Positions 1 through 9,792 of a stretch of 64,000 bases of DNA are shown one piece after another (within the stretch, counting starts at the first letter, position 1; every line of letters starts with the position of its first letter). The notes under the pieces are model-generated. The model was not told the origin of the DNA. It was given only the letters and a program-made list of their open reading frames with translations, and searched no databases. The position numbers and the translations under genes were made by a program. Source of the DNA: Bacilli bacterium (GTDB lineage Bacteria > Bacillota_I > Bacilli_A > RF39 > UBA660); assembly GCA_022009835.1 (NCBI GenBank), contig CP091726.1, positions 434,001 through 498,000 of the forward strand. The letters run 5' to 3'.

Positions 1-1
1 A

Positions 2-62
2 AGAGAAATTAAAGGTTACTCTAAAATGAAAAAAAGAAGAATTAATTGAAAATTTAAAATAA
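2..62 (+). CDS. C-terminal end of a CDS, probably rpsB with a Rho_N-like tail
   Basis: Only the last ~20 residues are in the window. They read REIKGYSKMKKEELIENLK followed by a stop once one missing A in the run at 29-35 is allowed for. This resembles the short Rho-N/SAP-like helix motif (xGYSKMKKxELIxxL). The position directly before tsf suggests ribosomal protein S2, and I infer that S2 carries an added nucleic-acid-binding tail here. Another gene cannot be excluded from this fragment. Confidence 0.5.
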
Positions 63-73
63 GGAGGAATACT

Positions 74-947
74 ATGATTACTGCTAATATGGTAAAAGAA
101 TTAAGAGAAACTACAGGTGCTGGAATGTTAGACTGTAAGAAGGCTCTTACTGAAACAAATGGTAATATGGAAGAAGCTATTACTTGGCTTAGAGAGAAGG
201 GTATTTCTAAAGCTGCTAAAAAGCAGACTAGAATTGCTGCTGAAGGACTTGCAAAAGCTGTATTCGATGGTAATAAGGCTGTAATTGTTGAAGTTAATTC
301 AGAGACAGATTTTGTTGCTAAAAATCCAGAATTTACTGGTTTAGTTGAAGCTATTGCTAATGCTATTTTAAATAGTGGTGTTAAGTCTATGGAAGAGGCT
401 ATGAAATTAGAAGTTAATGGTAATACTATTGAAAATCTAATTGTAGATAAGACTGCTACTATTGGGGAAAAATTATCATTTAGAAGATTTGAATTAATTG
501 AAAAAGAAGATAATCAAGTATTTGGTACTTATTCACATATGGGTGGAAAAATTGTTACTTTAGCTGTTTTAGAAGGAACAGATGAAGAAGTAGCTAAAGA
601 TGTTGCTATGCAAATAGCCGCTATGAGACCTTTATATTTAGATAAAGATTCTGTACCTGCTGATAGAGTAGAGAAAGAAAGAGAAATCTTAACTGAACAA
701 GCTGAAAACGAAGGTTTAGATGCAAATAAACTTCCTATGATTGTTAATGGTAGATTAAATAAATTCTATGAAGAAGTATGTCTATTAGATCAAGGCTTTG
801 TTAAGGAAAATAAAAATGAAAGTATCTAAATATGTAGAAAGTAAGAATATGAAAGTATTATCTTTCGTAAGATATGAAGTTGGCGAAGGTATGGAAAAGA
901 AAGAAGAAAACTTTGCTGATGAAGTAGCTAAACAAATTAATGGTTAA
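74..947 (+). CDS. tsf: Elongation factor Ts
   Basis: Nucleotide exchange factor for EF-Tu in the cytoplasm. The N-terminal UBA-like domain has LRETTGAGMLDCKKAL (residues 10-25), followed by the conserved TDFVAKN near residue 79 and the C-terminal core. The start is ATG 74 behind AAGGAGG. As sequenced the frame stops at 829 after an extra A in the run near 812; the next frame continues with MKVSKYVESKNMKVLSFVRY and ends in QING at 947, giving the normal length of about 290 aa. It probably forms an operon with rpsB upstream. Family assignment is certain. Confidence 0.96.
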
Positions 948-974
948 AAAGAAACGTTATTGTTTCTTTTTTTT
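948..974 (+). terminator. Intrinsic terminator of tsf
   Basis: Stem AAAGAAAC (948-955), six-base loop, GTTTCTTT (962-969), then a T run. It starts directly at the tsf stop. Confidence 0.85.
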
Positions 975-1015
975 CTTTAGGGTGGTAATATATAGCGTTA
1001 AATATTGTGTATAAT

Positions 1016-1055
1016 AAAAAAAGTAGATTAATTTTATTTTTAATCTACTTTTTTT
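1016..1055. terminator. Bidirectional terminator
   Basis: AAGTAGATTA (1021-1030) pairs with TAATCTACTT (1041-1050), flanked by an A run on the left and a T run on the right, so it can work on both strands. The stop of the minus-strand gene at 1040 lies inside the stem. Confidence 0.75.
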
Positions 1056-1590
1056 CCACAATTTTCACAAAATTTGGCATTTTTCTTTAGTTTAACGCCA
1101 CAACCTAGGCAATATTTTTCTGAACTATTATTGGTGTTATCATTAATAGGACCAGTTGGATTTACTTCGATATTTTTGTCATAAACATATTTATCAGAGA
1201 AACCAAAGATTATTATCATGATGTAATTAAATAAGGCTCCTAGTAAGGCTGTTGGCATAGTGTTTATTTTCATTTTTTTTGCTAGATTCCAGAAGATGCA
1301 GAAATAAGTAAAGGTACTAGCAAGATTGGTTATGATACTTAAGCCATCTATTTTAAGAATACTTAAAATACTGCCTGATATTGCTATTAAAAAAAACCAC
1401 CAATTTAGACCTGCTACTTCAGTAAGTGTGTAGGTGTTGTAAAATGGGATAATGGCCTCCCAACCATTTTTGCCAGCTTTTTTAAATAATTTCCATAAGG
1501 CTATTGTATATATGACATATATGGTTACTACGGCAATAATAGCAATGATAGCTCCACTAAATAAAAAAATGTAAATAAAGCGTATTCCAT
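1040..1590 (-). CDS. Multi-pass membrane protein with C-terminal zinc ribbon (DUF5684-like)
   Basis: Read from ATG 1590, behind AGGAG on the minus strand, with one missing T in the run at 1562-1570. The product starts MEYALFTFFLFSG and has several hydrophobic segments. It contains KLFKKAGKNGWEAIIPFYNT, the hallmark of DUF5684-type membrane proteins. After a linker comes a short zinc ribbon with two CxxC knuckles (CLGCGVKL, CENCGKK). Length is about 183 aa. The function of this family is not known; the ribbon may be a sensor or protein-binding module (inference). It is convergent with tsf and shares the terminator region. Confidence 0.7.
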
Positions 1591-1717
1591 AATTTACTCC
1601 TTTCTTTTAATAATATATCAAAGAATATAAATAATTACAATATATTTTATAGTTATGTTAATTTTATTTACTTTTTTTAATAGTTAGTGTTTATTATAAT
1701 TATTGTTTGTTTTTTTC

Positions 1718-1746
1718 TTGATTAATGGGGAAATTTAATATATAAT
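1718..1746 (+). promoter_or_regulatory. Sigma-A-type promoter of gpmI
   Basis: TTGATT (1718-1723), a 17-base spacer, then TATAAT (1741-1746), 25 bases before the gpmI ATG. Confidence 0.65.
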
Positions 1747-1770
1747 TATATAGAAGAATAGGTGATTAAA

Positions 1771-3285
1771 ATGAAGAAAATATTACTTTGTATTATGGAT
1801 GGTGTAGGATTATCTAAGAATAAGAAATATAATGCTGTAATGGCTGCAGATACGCCTTTTTTAGATAAATTGTGGAAGAAGTATCCTCATAGTACTCTTG
1901 CTGCTTCTGGAGTAGAAGTTGGATTGCCTAGAGGACAAATGGGTAATTCTGAAGTTGGACATACTAATATAGGGGCTGGGCGTATTGTATATCAGTCACT
2001 TGAATTTATTAATAGTAAAGTTAGAGATAGAAGTTTTTATGATAATGAGGAATTTTTGAAAGTTATTAGGCATGTTAAAGAAAATAATTCTAGTTTACAT
2101 TTAGTTGGTCTTCTTTCTGATGGTGGTGTTCATTCACATATTAATCACTTGGCTAGGTTATTAGATATGGCTAAAAATGAAGGGTTAAATAAGGTGTATG
2201 TTCATGTATTTACTGATGGTAGAGATGTTAGTCCTACTAGTGGTATTAAATATATTACAATGCTTGAGAATTATATAAAAAAGATTGGTCTTGGTAAGAT
2301 TGCTTCGGTTGGTGGTAGATATTATGGTATGGATAGGGATAATAATTTTGATAGGGTAGAGAAAGCATATATAGCTATGGTTACTGGTACTAAAGAGATG
2401 TCAGCAAGTGAAATATGGAATAGTAATCAAAAGAAAGGGATTACTGATGAGTTTATTGTTCCTACGACTGTATGTAAAGATGGCTTGATAAAGGATAATG
2501 ATGGTATTATATTCTTTAATTATAGACCTGATAGGTTAAGAGAAATTGCTAGTATATTTACTAATGCTGATTATGAGTGTTTTGATAGAAAGATGATTAG
2601 TAATTTAAAGGTATGTACAATGATGCATGTTACTGATACAGTACTTTGTCCTTTTGCTTTTAAGTTAGAGAAACTTTCTAATACTTTAGGAGAATATATG
2701 GCTGATAAAGGTTATACTCAGCTTCGTATAGCGGAAACAGAAAAGTATGCTCATGTTACTTATTTCTTTGATGGTGGTATTGATAAGGAATTTGATGGTG
2801 AGAAAAGAATATTAGTTCCTAGTCCTAAAGTTGCTACTTATGATTTAGAGCCAGAAATGAGTGCTAATATGATAACGGCTTCTTTAGTAAAAGAAATTGC
2901 CACTAATAACGAGGATTTGATTGTACTTAACTTTGCTAATGGTGATATGGTTGGACATACTGGAGATTATAAGGCTGCTATTAAAGCAGTTGAAACGGTT
3001 GATAGTTGTATTGGAAAGATACTTGATAATATATCGTTAGATGAGTATACAGTTATTATAACGGCAGATCATGGTAATTGTGAGGTTATGAGAAATAAGG
3101 ATGGTAGTATTAATACTAGTCATACTACAAATAGGGTACCTTTTATTATTACTGATAAGAGATTAAAATTAATGGATGGTAAATTAGGTGATATTGCTCC
3201 TACTATATTATATTTAATGGGAATTGATATTCCTAAAGAGATGACTGGTAATATTTTGATTAAAAATAGAAAGAAGTTGAAATGA
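1771..3285 (+). CDS. gpmI: 2,3-bisphosphoglycerate-independent phosphoglycerate mutase
   Basis: Interconverts 3- and 2-phosphoglycerate in glycolysis, with two metal ions and a phosphoserine intermediate. The nucleophile serine lies in QMGNSEVGHTNIGAGR near residue 60. The metal-binding TADHGNCEVM and the phosphatase-fold start LCIMDGVGL are present. Full length (about 504 aa) and no frameshift. I prefer ATG 1771 (ribosome site AGGTGAT) over GTG 1762. Its TGA stop overlaps the next ATG. The glycolytic partner eno is 40 kb away. Confidence 0.96.
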   Translation: MKKILLCIMDGVGLSKNKKYNAVMAADTPFLDKLWKKYPHSTLAASGVEVGLPRGQMGNSEVGHTNIGAGRIVYQSLEFINSKVRDRSFYDNEEFLKVIRHVKENNSSLHLVGLLSDGGVHSHINHLARLLDMAKNEGLNKVYVHVFTDGRDVSPTSGIKYITMLENYIKKIGLGKIASVGGRYYGMDRDNNFDRVEKAYIAMVTGTKEMSASEIWNSNQKKGITDEFIVPTTVCKDGLIKDNDGIIFFNYRPDRLREIASIFTNADYECFDRKMISNLKVCTMMHVTDTVLCPFAFKLEKLSNTLGEYMADKGYTQLRIAETEKYAHVTYFFDGGIDKEFDGEKRILVPSPKVATYDLEPEMSANMITASLVKEIATNNEDLIVLNFANGDMVGHTGDYKAAIKAVETVDSCIGKILDNISLDEYTVIITADHGNCEVMRNKDGSINTSHTTNRVPFIITDKRLKLMDGKLGDIAPTILYLMGIDIPKEMTGNILIKNRKKLK

Positions 3286-4303
3286 TGATAGAATTACTTA
3301 ATACTAAGGTTTTTGATAATGAAAGAAATGTTTTAAATGCTGATTTGTTTGTTAGTAATTTGAAACATGTTCTTAGTAGTTTTAGATTTAATACAAAGAT
3401 TACTTATGAGGTATATAGGAATGTTACAATATATCATATTTCTTGGAATGATGATAAAGATTATAATGATATATTGGGATTAAGAAAAGAAATTGCTTTA
3501 GCTTTAGGTGTTGATGTTCATGAATTAGATATTGTTAAGATTAATGATAATGAGATTAAGATTAGGGTGCAGAATATGAAAAAGAGTACTTTATCTTTAA
3601 AAGAGTTATTAGAAGAGGTTCATGATGAGGATAATAATTTGATACCGCTTGGTTTATCTGAGGAAGATAAGGTTATTTATTTTGATGTTGATAGGGATAA
3701 GAATTTATTAGTAGTAGGAGTAACTGGAACTGGTAAATCTAATTTATTTAATAGTATTATTTTGAATATGTTGATGAAAAGAGATGGTACTAGAATTGTT
3801 ATTTTTGGATTCACAGAGTATTAATTATAATAGTTATAGTGATGTAGTAGAGGTTGTTAATGATGAAGATGAAATTATTAATAAATTAAAAAAAGTATTA
3901 GAAGAGAATTTGAAGAGAGAATAGTTAATGGTAATAGGGATAGGATTGTTATCTTTATTGATGAAATATATGAAATTATAAAGAATGATATTAGCGTTAA
4001 AGATGATATTAACTATTTATTAGAGGTTGGTAGTAGTATGAATATTCATATTATTATGTCTACTGATAGTGTATTAGATGAGGATATTAGTTATTTATTT
4101 GATAAAGATGATATTTCTAAATTATGTTTTTTTATTTAACTAGTAGGAATGAATATAATAGATTTTTAGATGAGTATGTGGATGAAAGTTTAGGTAAAGA
4201 TGCTATTTATATTTCTTTTGGTGGTAAAAGAGAAAGAGTTTGTATTCCTTTAGTTGATGATGATGAGATAAAAAGAATAGTGGGTTATTTGGAAAATAAT
4301 TAG
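3282..4303 (+). CDS. FtsK/SpoIIIE-like P-loop ATPase, short form
   Basis: About 340 aa when frames are joined (indels near 3808, 3915 and 4130). An N-terminal segment of ~140 residues resembles the alpha/beta part of FtsK motor domains (ALGVDVHELDIVKI). The Walker A GVTGTGKSN sits near residue 147. After the first indel follow the probable Walker B region IVIFIDEIYEI and a C-terminal stretch ending VGYLENN. No membrane region and no C-terminal gamma (winged-helix) domain is seen, so it is shorter than classical FtsK. It may be a soluble DNA pump or a plasmid/T4-coupling-type relative. It overlaps gpmI by four bases, suggesting one transcript. Confidence 0.6.
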
Positions 4304-4330
4304 GATTATATTTAAAGGAGTAACATAATT

Positions 4331-5407
4331 ATGGCTGGTAAGAAAAAGATTTATATAAATAATGATAATGATGGTGTTAGTGAAAATAATAAGAATAAAA
4401 ATAAGAAGAGAGATAATATTTTTTTAGTATAATACTAGGTGTATGTGATGTAATAGCAGTAGTAGTGTTATTTCTTTTATATGGTCCTTTTAATGGATTT
4501 AGAGATTGGCTTGTTACTACCGCTATGAGTACAATGAATCATCAGTATTTTGCTACTACTTTTTATAGTGATGAGTATATTGATAAGGTTCTTAAAAGAC
4601 ATAGTATTTTAGAGCCTGAGGGTAATACGGATATTAGTGCTATTATTGGTGAAGAAAAAGAGTTATGTTGATGAGTATGATAAGGAAATACTTGATAGGA
4701 ATAAGAATGATTTGTATAAGATAATTGAAATTAATGAGAAGGGTTTTAGTGGTTTCTTGGTGGCAGTTTATGATCCTTCTAAGATTAAGGTTACTTATAG
4801 TAAGAATATTGGTTATTCAGGAGAGTATTTGGTTGATATGGCTAAAAGAGAAGGAGCCGCTATTGCGATAAATGGTGGGGGATTTGTTGATATTGAAGGT
4901 AAAAGTAATGGTGGTCAAGCGATAGGAACTGTTATATCTAATGGAAAAATCATTAATACTTACGGTTATAGCTTATATGGTGGAGGTATTATTGGTTTTA
5001 CTAATGATAATAAACTTTATCTAGGTAGAATTAGTGCTACTGAGGCTATTAATATTGGTATTAGAGATGCAGTGGAATTTGGGCCTTTTCTTATAGTTAA
5101 TGGTAAGAGTGCTTTTATTAATGGTAATGGTGGATATGGTGTTCATCCTAGAACGGCAATAGCACAAAGACAAGATGGTATAGTATTATTCTTAGTAATC
5201 GATGGTAGAAGTTTAAAAAGTAAGGGTGCTGATATGAATCATTTAGTTGATATTTTACTTAGATATCATGCTTATAATGCCGCTAATCTAGATGGTGGTA
5301 ATTCTAGTGTATTAGTAGTTAATAATGAAATTATTAATCATCCTATTAACTGGGATAATATGGAACAGACTAGACCAATAGCGGATGGTTTTGTAGTAGT
5401 AGAGTAA
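4331..5407 (+). CDS. Membrane-anchored phosphodiester glycosidase (NAGPA/DUF2233 family)
   Basis: Starts MAGKKKIYI at ATG 4331 behind AAAGGAG. A basic tail is followed by one membrane helix (GVCDVIAVVVLFLLYGPF), so the catalytic part is expected outside the cell. The domain contains AIAINGGGFVDIEGKSNGG, GYGVHPRTAIAQ and ANLDGGNSSVLV, typical of phosphodiester glycosidases and EpsL-type exopolysaccharide proteins. Indels near 4425 and 4660 split it. It may trim sugar phosphodiesters on surface polymers, which fits the glycan locus downstream (inference). Confidence 0.82.
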
Positions 5408-5421
5408 TCTACTATTTTTTT
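5397..5421 (+). terminator. Terminator overlapping the glycosidase stop
   Basis: TAGTAGA (5397-5403), loop GTAA, TCTACTA (5408-5414), T run. The TAA stop lies in the loop and right arm. Confidence 0.8.
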
Positions 5422-5438
5422 ATAAAATATATGAATAT

Positions 5439-5468
5439 GGTTGTAATGTTCAAAAAAGAATGGTATAA
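5439..5468 (+). promoter_or_regulatory. Promoter of the transporter/cytidylyltransferase operon
   Basis: TTGTAA (5439-5444), 18-base spacer, TATAAT (5463-5468). Confidence 0.6.
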
Positions 5469-5475
5469 TCTAAAT

Positions 5476-5492
5476 ATGAACAAATAGTTCAT
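5476..5492. promoter_or_regulatory. Palindromic operator candidate
   Basis: ATGAAC-AAATA-GTTCAT, a perfect 6+6 inverted repeat starting 7 bases after the -10 box, where a bound protein would block initiation. The operon encodes a winged-helix protein (8862-9768) that could bind it (inference). Confidence 0.5.
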
Positions 5493-5506
5493 AGAAAGTA
5501 GGTAAA

Positions 5507-6512
5507 ATGTATATGAAAAAAAGAAATTATTATTAATAGTAATGTTATTTATGGTAATGTTACTAACAGGATGTGGAAACAAAGATAAAGTAGTAATTTA
5601 TACTAGCATGGAGGAAGAAAGGAATCAAAAATTAACAGAAATGTTAAAAGAAGAATTTCCAAATTTAAATGTTGTAGTTCAACATATGGCTACTGGTAAT
5701 AGTGCCGCTAAAATAAAAAATGAGGGCACTAAAGTTGAAGCTGATATTGTTATTGATTTGGAAACAGCTCATATGAAAGATGTTCAAGATAATTTTGCGG
5801 ATTTATCAAATGTTGATACGAGTTTTTTTATCTTGATGGTGTAAATACTTCAAATAACTATTTAACTTGGGTTAAATATACAATGAATTTAATAATAGAT
5901 AATAAGTATTTTTAAGGAACATAATTTAACTGTGCCAAAAAAACATATGAGGATTTATTAAAAACCAGAATATAAAAAAATTTAATCGCAATGCCAGATC
6001 CTAAAACATCTGGAACAGGATATGGTTTCTTCTTGAATGCAGTAAATATTATGGGAGAAGAAAAAGCAATAGAGTATTTTTAAAAAAAGTTAAAAAGGTA
6101 ATTTAAGAGAATACACAACATCAGGTTCAGGTCCAACAAATTTATTAAAACAAGGTGAGATTGCTATTGCAATGGGTATGACTGCTCAAGGAGTTGAAGC
6201 AATTAATAATGGTTATGATTTTAGTATTGTAGAATTAACAACAGGTTCTCCTTATAATACAACTTCATGTGGTATCATTAAAGGAAGAGAGTCTAATGAG
6301 AATGTAATGAAAGTATTTAATTGGTTAATAAAAAGATTTTTGGTAAATATGATAAAAGAAAAATTATATGCCAGATAAAATATTAAAGGATCAAAAAAAG
6401 TAATATGAAAAAAATTATCCTGAAAATTTAAAAAGATGCAAATATGACTGGTGTCGATAGTACTGAAGTTAAAGATAAATTAATTGAGAAATGGGGAGAG
6501 GTAAATGGTTAA
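5507..6512 (+). CDS. ABC importer substrate-binding lipoprotein (AEP/iron type)
   Basis: Lipoprotein leader with lipobox LLTGC near residue 20, after a charged start with one A missing in the run at 5516-5522. The mature part begins KVVIYTSMEEERNQ. It continues with IAMPDPKTSGTGYG and TSGSGPTNLL, characteristic of periplasmic-binding proteins of the Fe3+/spermidine/2-aminoethylphosphonate class. It ends DKLIEKWGEVNG. At least five indels break the frame (5827, 5912, 5940, 6082, 6335). ATPase and permease follow directly. The LicC-type genes next door favour 2-aminoethylphosphonate or a similar phospho-amine over iron, but the substrate is inferred only from context. Confidence 0.75.
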
Positions 6513-7292
6513 TCTTGAAATAAAAAGATTTAACCAAAATATATAATAATAAAATAGTGTTAGATAATATTAGTTTTTGAAGTAATGGATGGTGAGTTTT
6601 TTTATCAATATTAGGTCCATCTGGATGTGGTAAAACTACTTTATTAAAAATATTAATTGGAATTGAGTCTGCTACTTCAGGAAAAATATTAAAGAAAGAT
6701 GAAGAAATAACAAAAATAGATCCATCTAAAAGGGGAATGGGCATAGTTTTTCAAAACTATGCTTTGTTTCCTAATATGACAGTATTGGATAATGTTATGT
6801 ATGCGTTAAATCTGAAATTAAAAAAATAAGAAAGCTGCTGAAAAAGAAGCTTTAAAAAAATGATAAAAAGTTGTAAATATGACTGAACATATTAAAAAAT
6901 ATCCTCATGAGTTGTCTGGTGGCCAACAACAAAGAGTTGCTATCGCGAGGACTTTAGCTTTAAATCCTGATATTATTCTTTTCGATGAACCAATGAGTGC
7001 TCTTGATGCGGATAATAGATTAGGTCTTAGAAAAGAATTAAAAGAAATACAAAAAAAGTTTAAAACGACTATGATATATATTACTCATGATCAAGAAGAA
7101 GCTTTTTCTTTATCTGATAGAGTTATGGTAATGAATAATGGTAAAATTGAGCAAATATATGTTCCTAATAAAATATTTAATCATCCAAAGAATGATTATG
7201 TAAGGAATTTTGTTACTAATCATTTGATTGAGAAAGTATCTTCAATTGAAAAAAATGTACAGGAATTGATTTATAATGAAAAAGAAAAGTAA
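6505..7292 (+). CDS. ABC importer ATPase
   Basis: Starts at ATG 6505, overlapping the binding protein. Walker A is GPSGCGKTTLLK, the Q-loop VFQNYALFPNM, the signature LSGGQQQRVAIART, Walker B ILFDEPMSALDA and the H-loop ITHDQEEA. This is the PotA/FbpC/PhnT type of importer ATPase. About 255 aa, so the extended C-terminal regulatory TOBE domain of MalK-type subunits is lacking. Indels lie near 6525, 6580, 6825 and 6865. It powers uptake through the permease at 7276. Confidence 0.88.
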
Positions 7293-8834
7293 AGTTAGTA
7301 TTTTAGTTTTAGTATTTCTTTTAATAACGGTGTTTTATCCATTAGTAGAAATGTTACTTAGGGTAGAATGGTCTAATTTTGGAATTTTGGTGACATCTAA
7401 AGCATTTAAAGAAGCTCTTACTAATTCTTTATTTGTTACTAGTATATCTACTATTATATCAATAATAATAGCTTATCTACTTGCTTATACTTTGAATAGA
7501 ACAAATATTAAGCATAGAGCAGTATTAAAAGTATTATTAACTATACCAATGCTTATACCATCTATTTCTCATGGATTAGGGCTAATTAATTTATTTGGGG
7601 CAAATGGTATAGTTTCTAAAGCAATTGGTTTTAATATAATAGGAAGTACAGGTATTGTACTTGGTTCAATAATGTATTCTTTTCCGGTTGCGTTTTTAAT
7701 GTTGGATGATGGTTTTAAATATATTGATAATAATATGTATAGTACTGCTAAAGTATTGGGATTGAATAAATGGCAGACATTCAAAAAGGTAACATTATGT
7801 TATTTAAAAAAGCCCTTATTATCATCTATATTCGCAGTATTTACAATGATATTTACTGATTATGGTGTACCACTTGCTGTTGGTGGAAAGTTTTTGACAT
7901 TGCCTGTTTTCTTGTATAAAGAGGTAATTGGGTTACTTGATTTTTCTAAAGGTACTATGATTGGATTATTTTTGTTAGTTCCAGCTATTATATCATTTTT
8001 TTATTTGATAACTTTTTCTAAAGATTATAGTAGTGGTGATTTTGAAGGTAAGGATTATAAAATAAATGATAATAAAGTGAGAGATTGTATTTTTTTCTGT
8101 TATTTTATATTTAATAATTGTTTTTTTGTATTTACAGTAATTGGTTCATTTGTTTATTATGCTTTTTATAGATAATTTTTATTATAAATAGAAGTTTTTT
8201 TCTCTTAAACATTTTTGAATATGTTTTTGTCTAATAATATTGGGAAATATGTATTAAATTCACTTTTTAATATCTGTGTTAGTTTCAATAATTGGGACAT
8301 TTATTACTTATTTTACTGCTTATGCTACTGCTAGAATAAAAGGAAAAATTGCTAAAGTTATTCATATATTGACAATATCATCACTTGCAATACCTGGTAT
8401 TGTACTTGGATTATCTTATACAATTAGTTTTAAAGATAGTTTTATTTATAATACTTTTTATTATAATTGTAATGGTAAATATTGTTCATTTTATGGCTTC
8501 ACCTTATTTGATGGCATATAATGCTTTATTGAAAATTAATCCTAATTATGAGGTTGTTGCTAAAACATGTAATATAAGTTCCTTTAGAATTATAAAAGAT
8601 GTTATAATACCATGTAGTAAGATAACAATAAGAGAAATGATAGCATATTTCTTTATTAATTCAATGGTAACTATATCGGCGGTTACTTTCTTATTTAATA
8701 CTGATACAATGCCTTTATCTTTAATGATAAATACTTATGAAGGCAATATGATGTTAGGAGAGGCTGCTATTGTGTCGTTGATTATATTGTTCTTTAATTT
8801 AATTGTAAAAAGGAACTATTTATTTAATAAATAG
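7276..8834 (+). CDS. ABC importer permease, two fused BPD domains
   Basis: The ATG overlaps the end of the ATPase gene. The chain is hydrophobic throughout with two copies of the binding-protein-dependent permease domain. The EAA loops are STAKVLGLNKWQTFKKV in the first half and VVAKTCNISSFRIIKDV in the second. Such fused about 520-residue permeases are known in FbpB and PhnU-type systems. Frames break at about 8085, 8180, 8215, 8265 and 8470. It forms a complete importer with 5507 and 6505. Confidence 0.85.
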
Positions 8835-8861
8835 AAAAGAAGATAGAAAAGAAGTGGAATT

Positions 8862-9768
8862 ATGAAGTTAATGTATAATGAATTTGAAATATTAGTTTGT
8901 ATTGAAAAAAAGAAAATAGAGAATTATCACAAAGAGAGATTGCTAAAATGACTAATCTTTCTTTAGGTACTGTAAATAAGACAATAACTAGTCTTATTGA
9001 TAATAAGTTGATAAATGAAAAATAATACGATTACAAAAAAAGGGTTAAAAGAGTTAGAACCATATAGAGTAAAAAGGGCAATCTTTTTAGCAGCTGGATT
9101 TGGTTCTAGAATGGTTCCTATTACTTTGAATACACCTAAACCTTTAGTTAGAGTAAATGGTAAAAAAATTATTGAAACTTTAATAGATGCTGTTATTAAG
9201 GCAGAGATTCCCGAAATAATAATAGTTACTGGATATTTAAATGAACAGTTTGAAATCTTATTAAAAAAAAGTATCCTAATATTAAGTTTGTTTATAATGT
9301 AAAAGTATAATGAGGCTAATAATATTTCTTCGGCATATTTAGTTAGAGATAAATTTGCTAATTCTTATGTTTTAGAATCTGATTTATATCTATATAATCA
9401 GGATTTGATAAGGAAATATGAGTATCATTCTAATTTTTTTAGGATTTAAAGTTGATAGAAGTGATGATTGGTGTTTAGAAACTAAAAAAATGGTGTGATT
9501 ACTAAAGAAAAAAAGTTGGAGGAGTAAATTGTTATCAAATGTGTGGTATTTCTTATTATGATAAGGAAACTGGTAAACAAATGGAAAAAAAGATATAAAA
9601 AGAAGTATTTATGTCTCCAGGCGGTAAAAGAGAAAAATATTGGGAACAGGTTATGCTGGAAGTTAAAAAAAGAATGATTATAAAATATATGTTCGTGAAT
9701 GTAATAGAGGGGATATTATTGAAATTGATACTTTTAATGAATTAAAAGCTATTGATAAAAAGTTATGA
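8862..9768 (+). CDS. Winged-helix + LicC-like cytidylyltransferase fusion
   Basis: Residues 1-60 form a MarR-like winged helix; with indels corrected it reads RELSQREIAKMTNLSLGTVN and so on. From residue about 75 follows a nucleotidyltransferase domain with AIFLAAGFGSRM and NTPKPLVRVNGKKI, the LAAGxGxRxxPxTxxxPKP signature. Further on come YVLESDLYL (metal-binding Asp) and GDIIEIDTFNEL near the end. LicC relatives make CDP-choline, or CDP-activated AEP (PntC). The fused DNA-binding domain suggests it also senses substrate and controls its own operon (inference). Frames break near 8908, 9010, 9270, 9440, 9490, 9590 and 9670. Confidence 0.75.
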
Positions 9769-9792
9769 TGTATAAAGAGGAGGAAATGTTAA

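Noticed and set aside
5507..8834. Calling the importer a ferric-iron system
   Set aside because: Possible by family, but the LicC/LicD context favours a phosphonate or phospho-amine; I left the substrate open.
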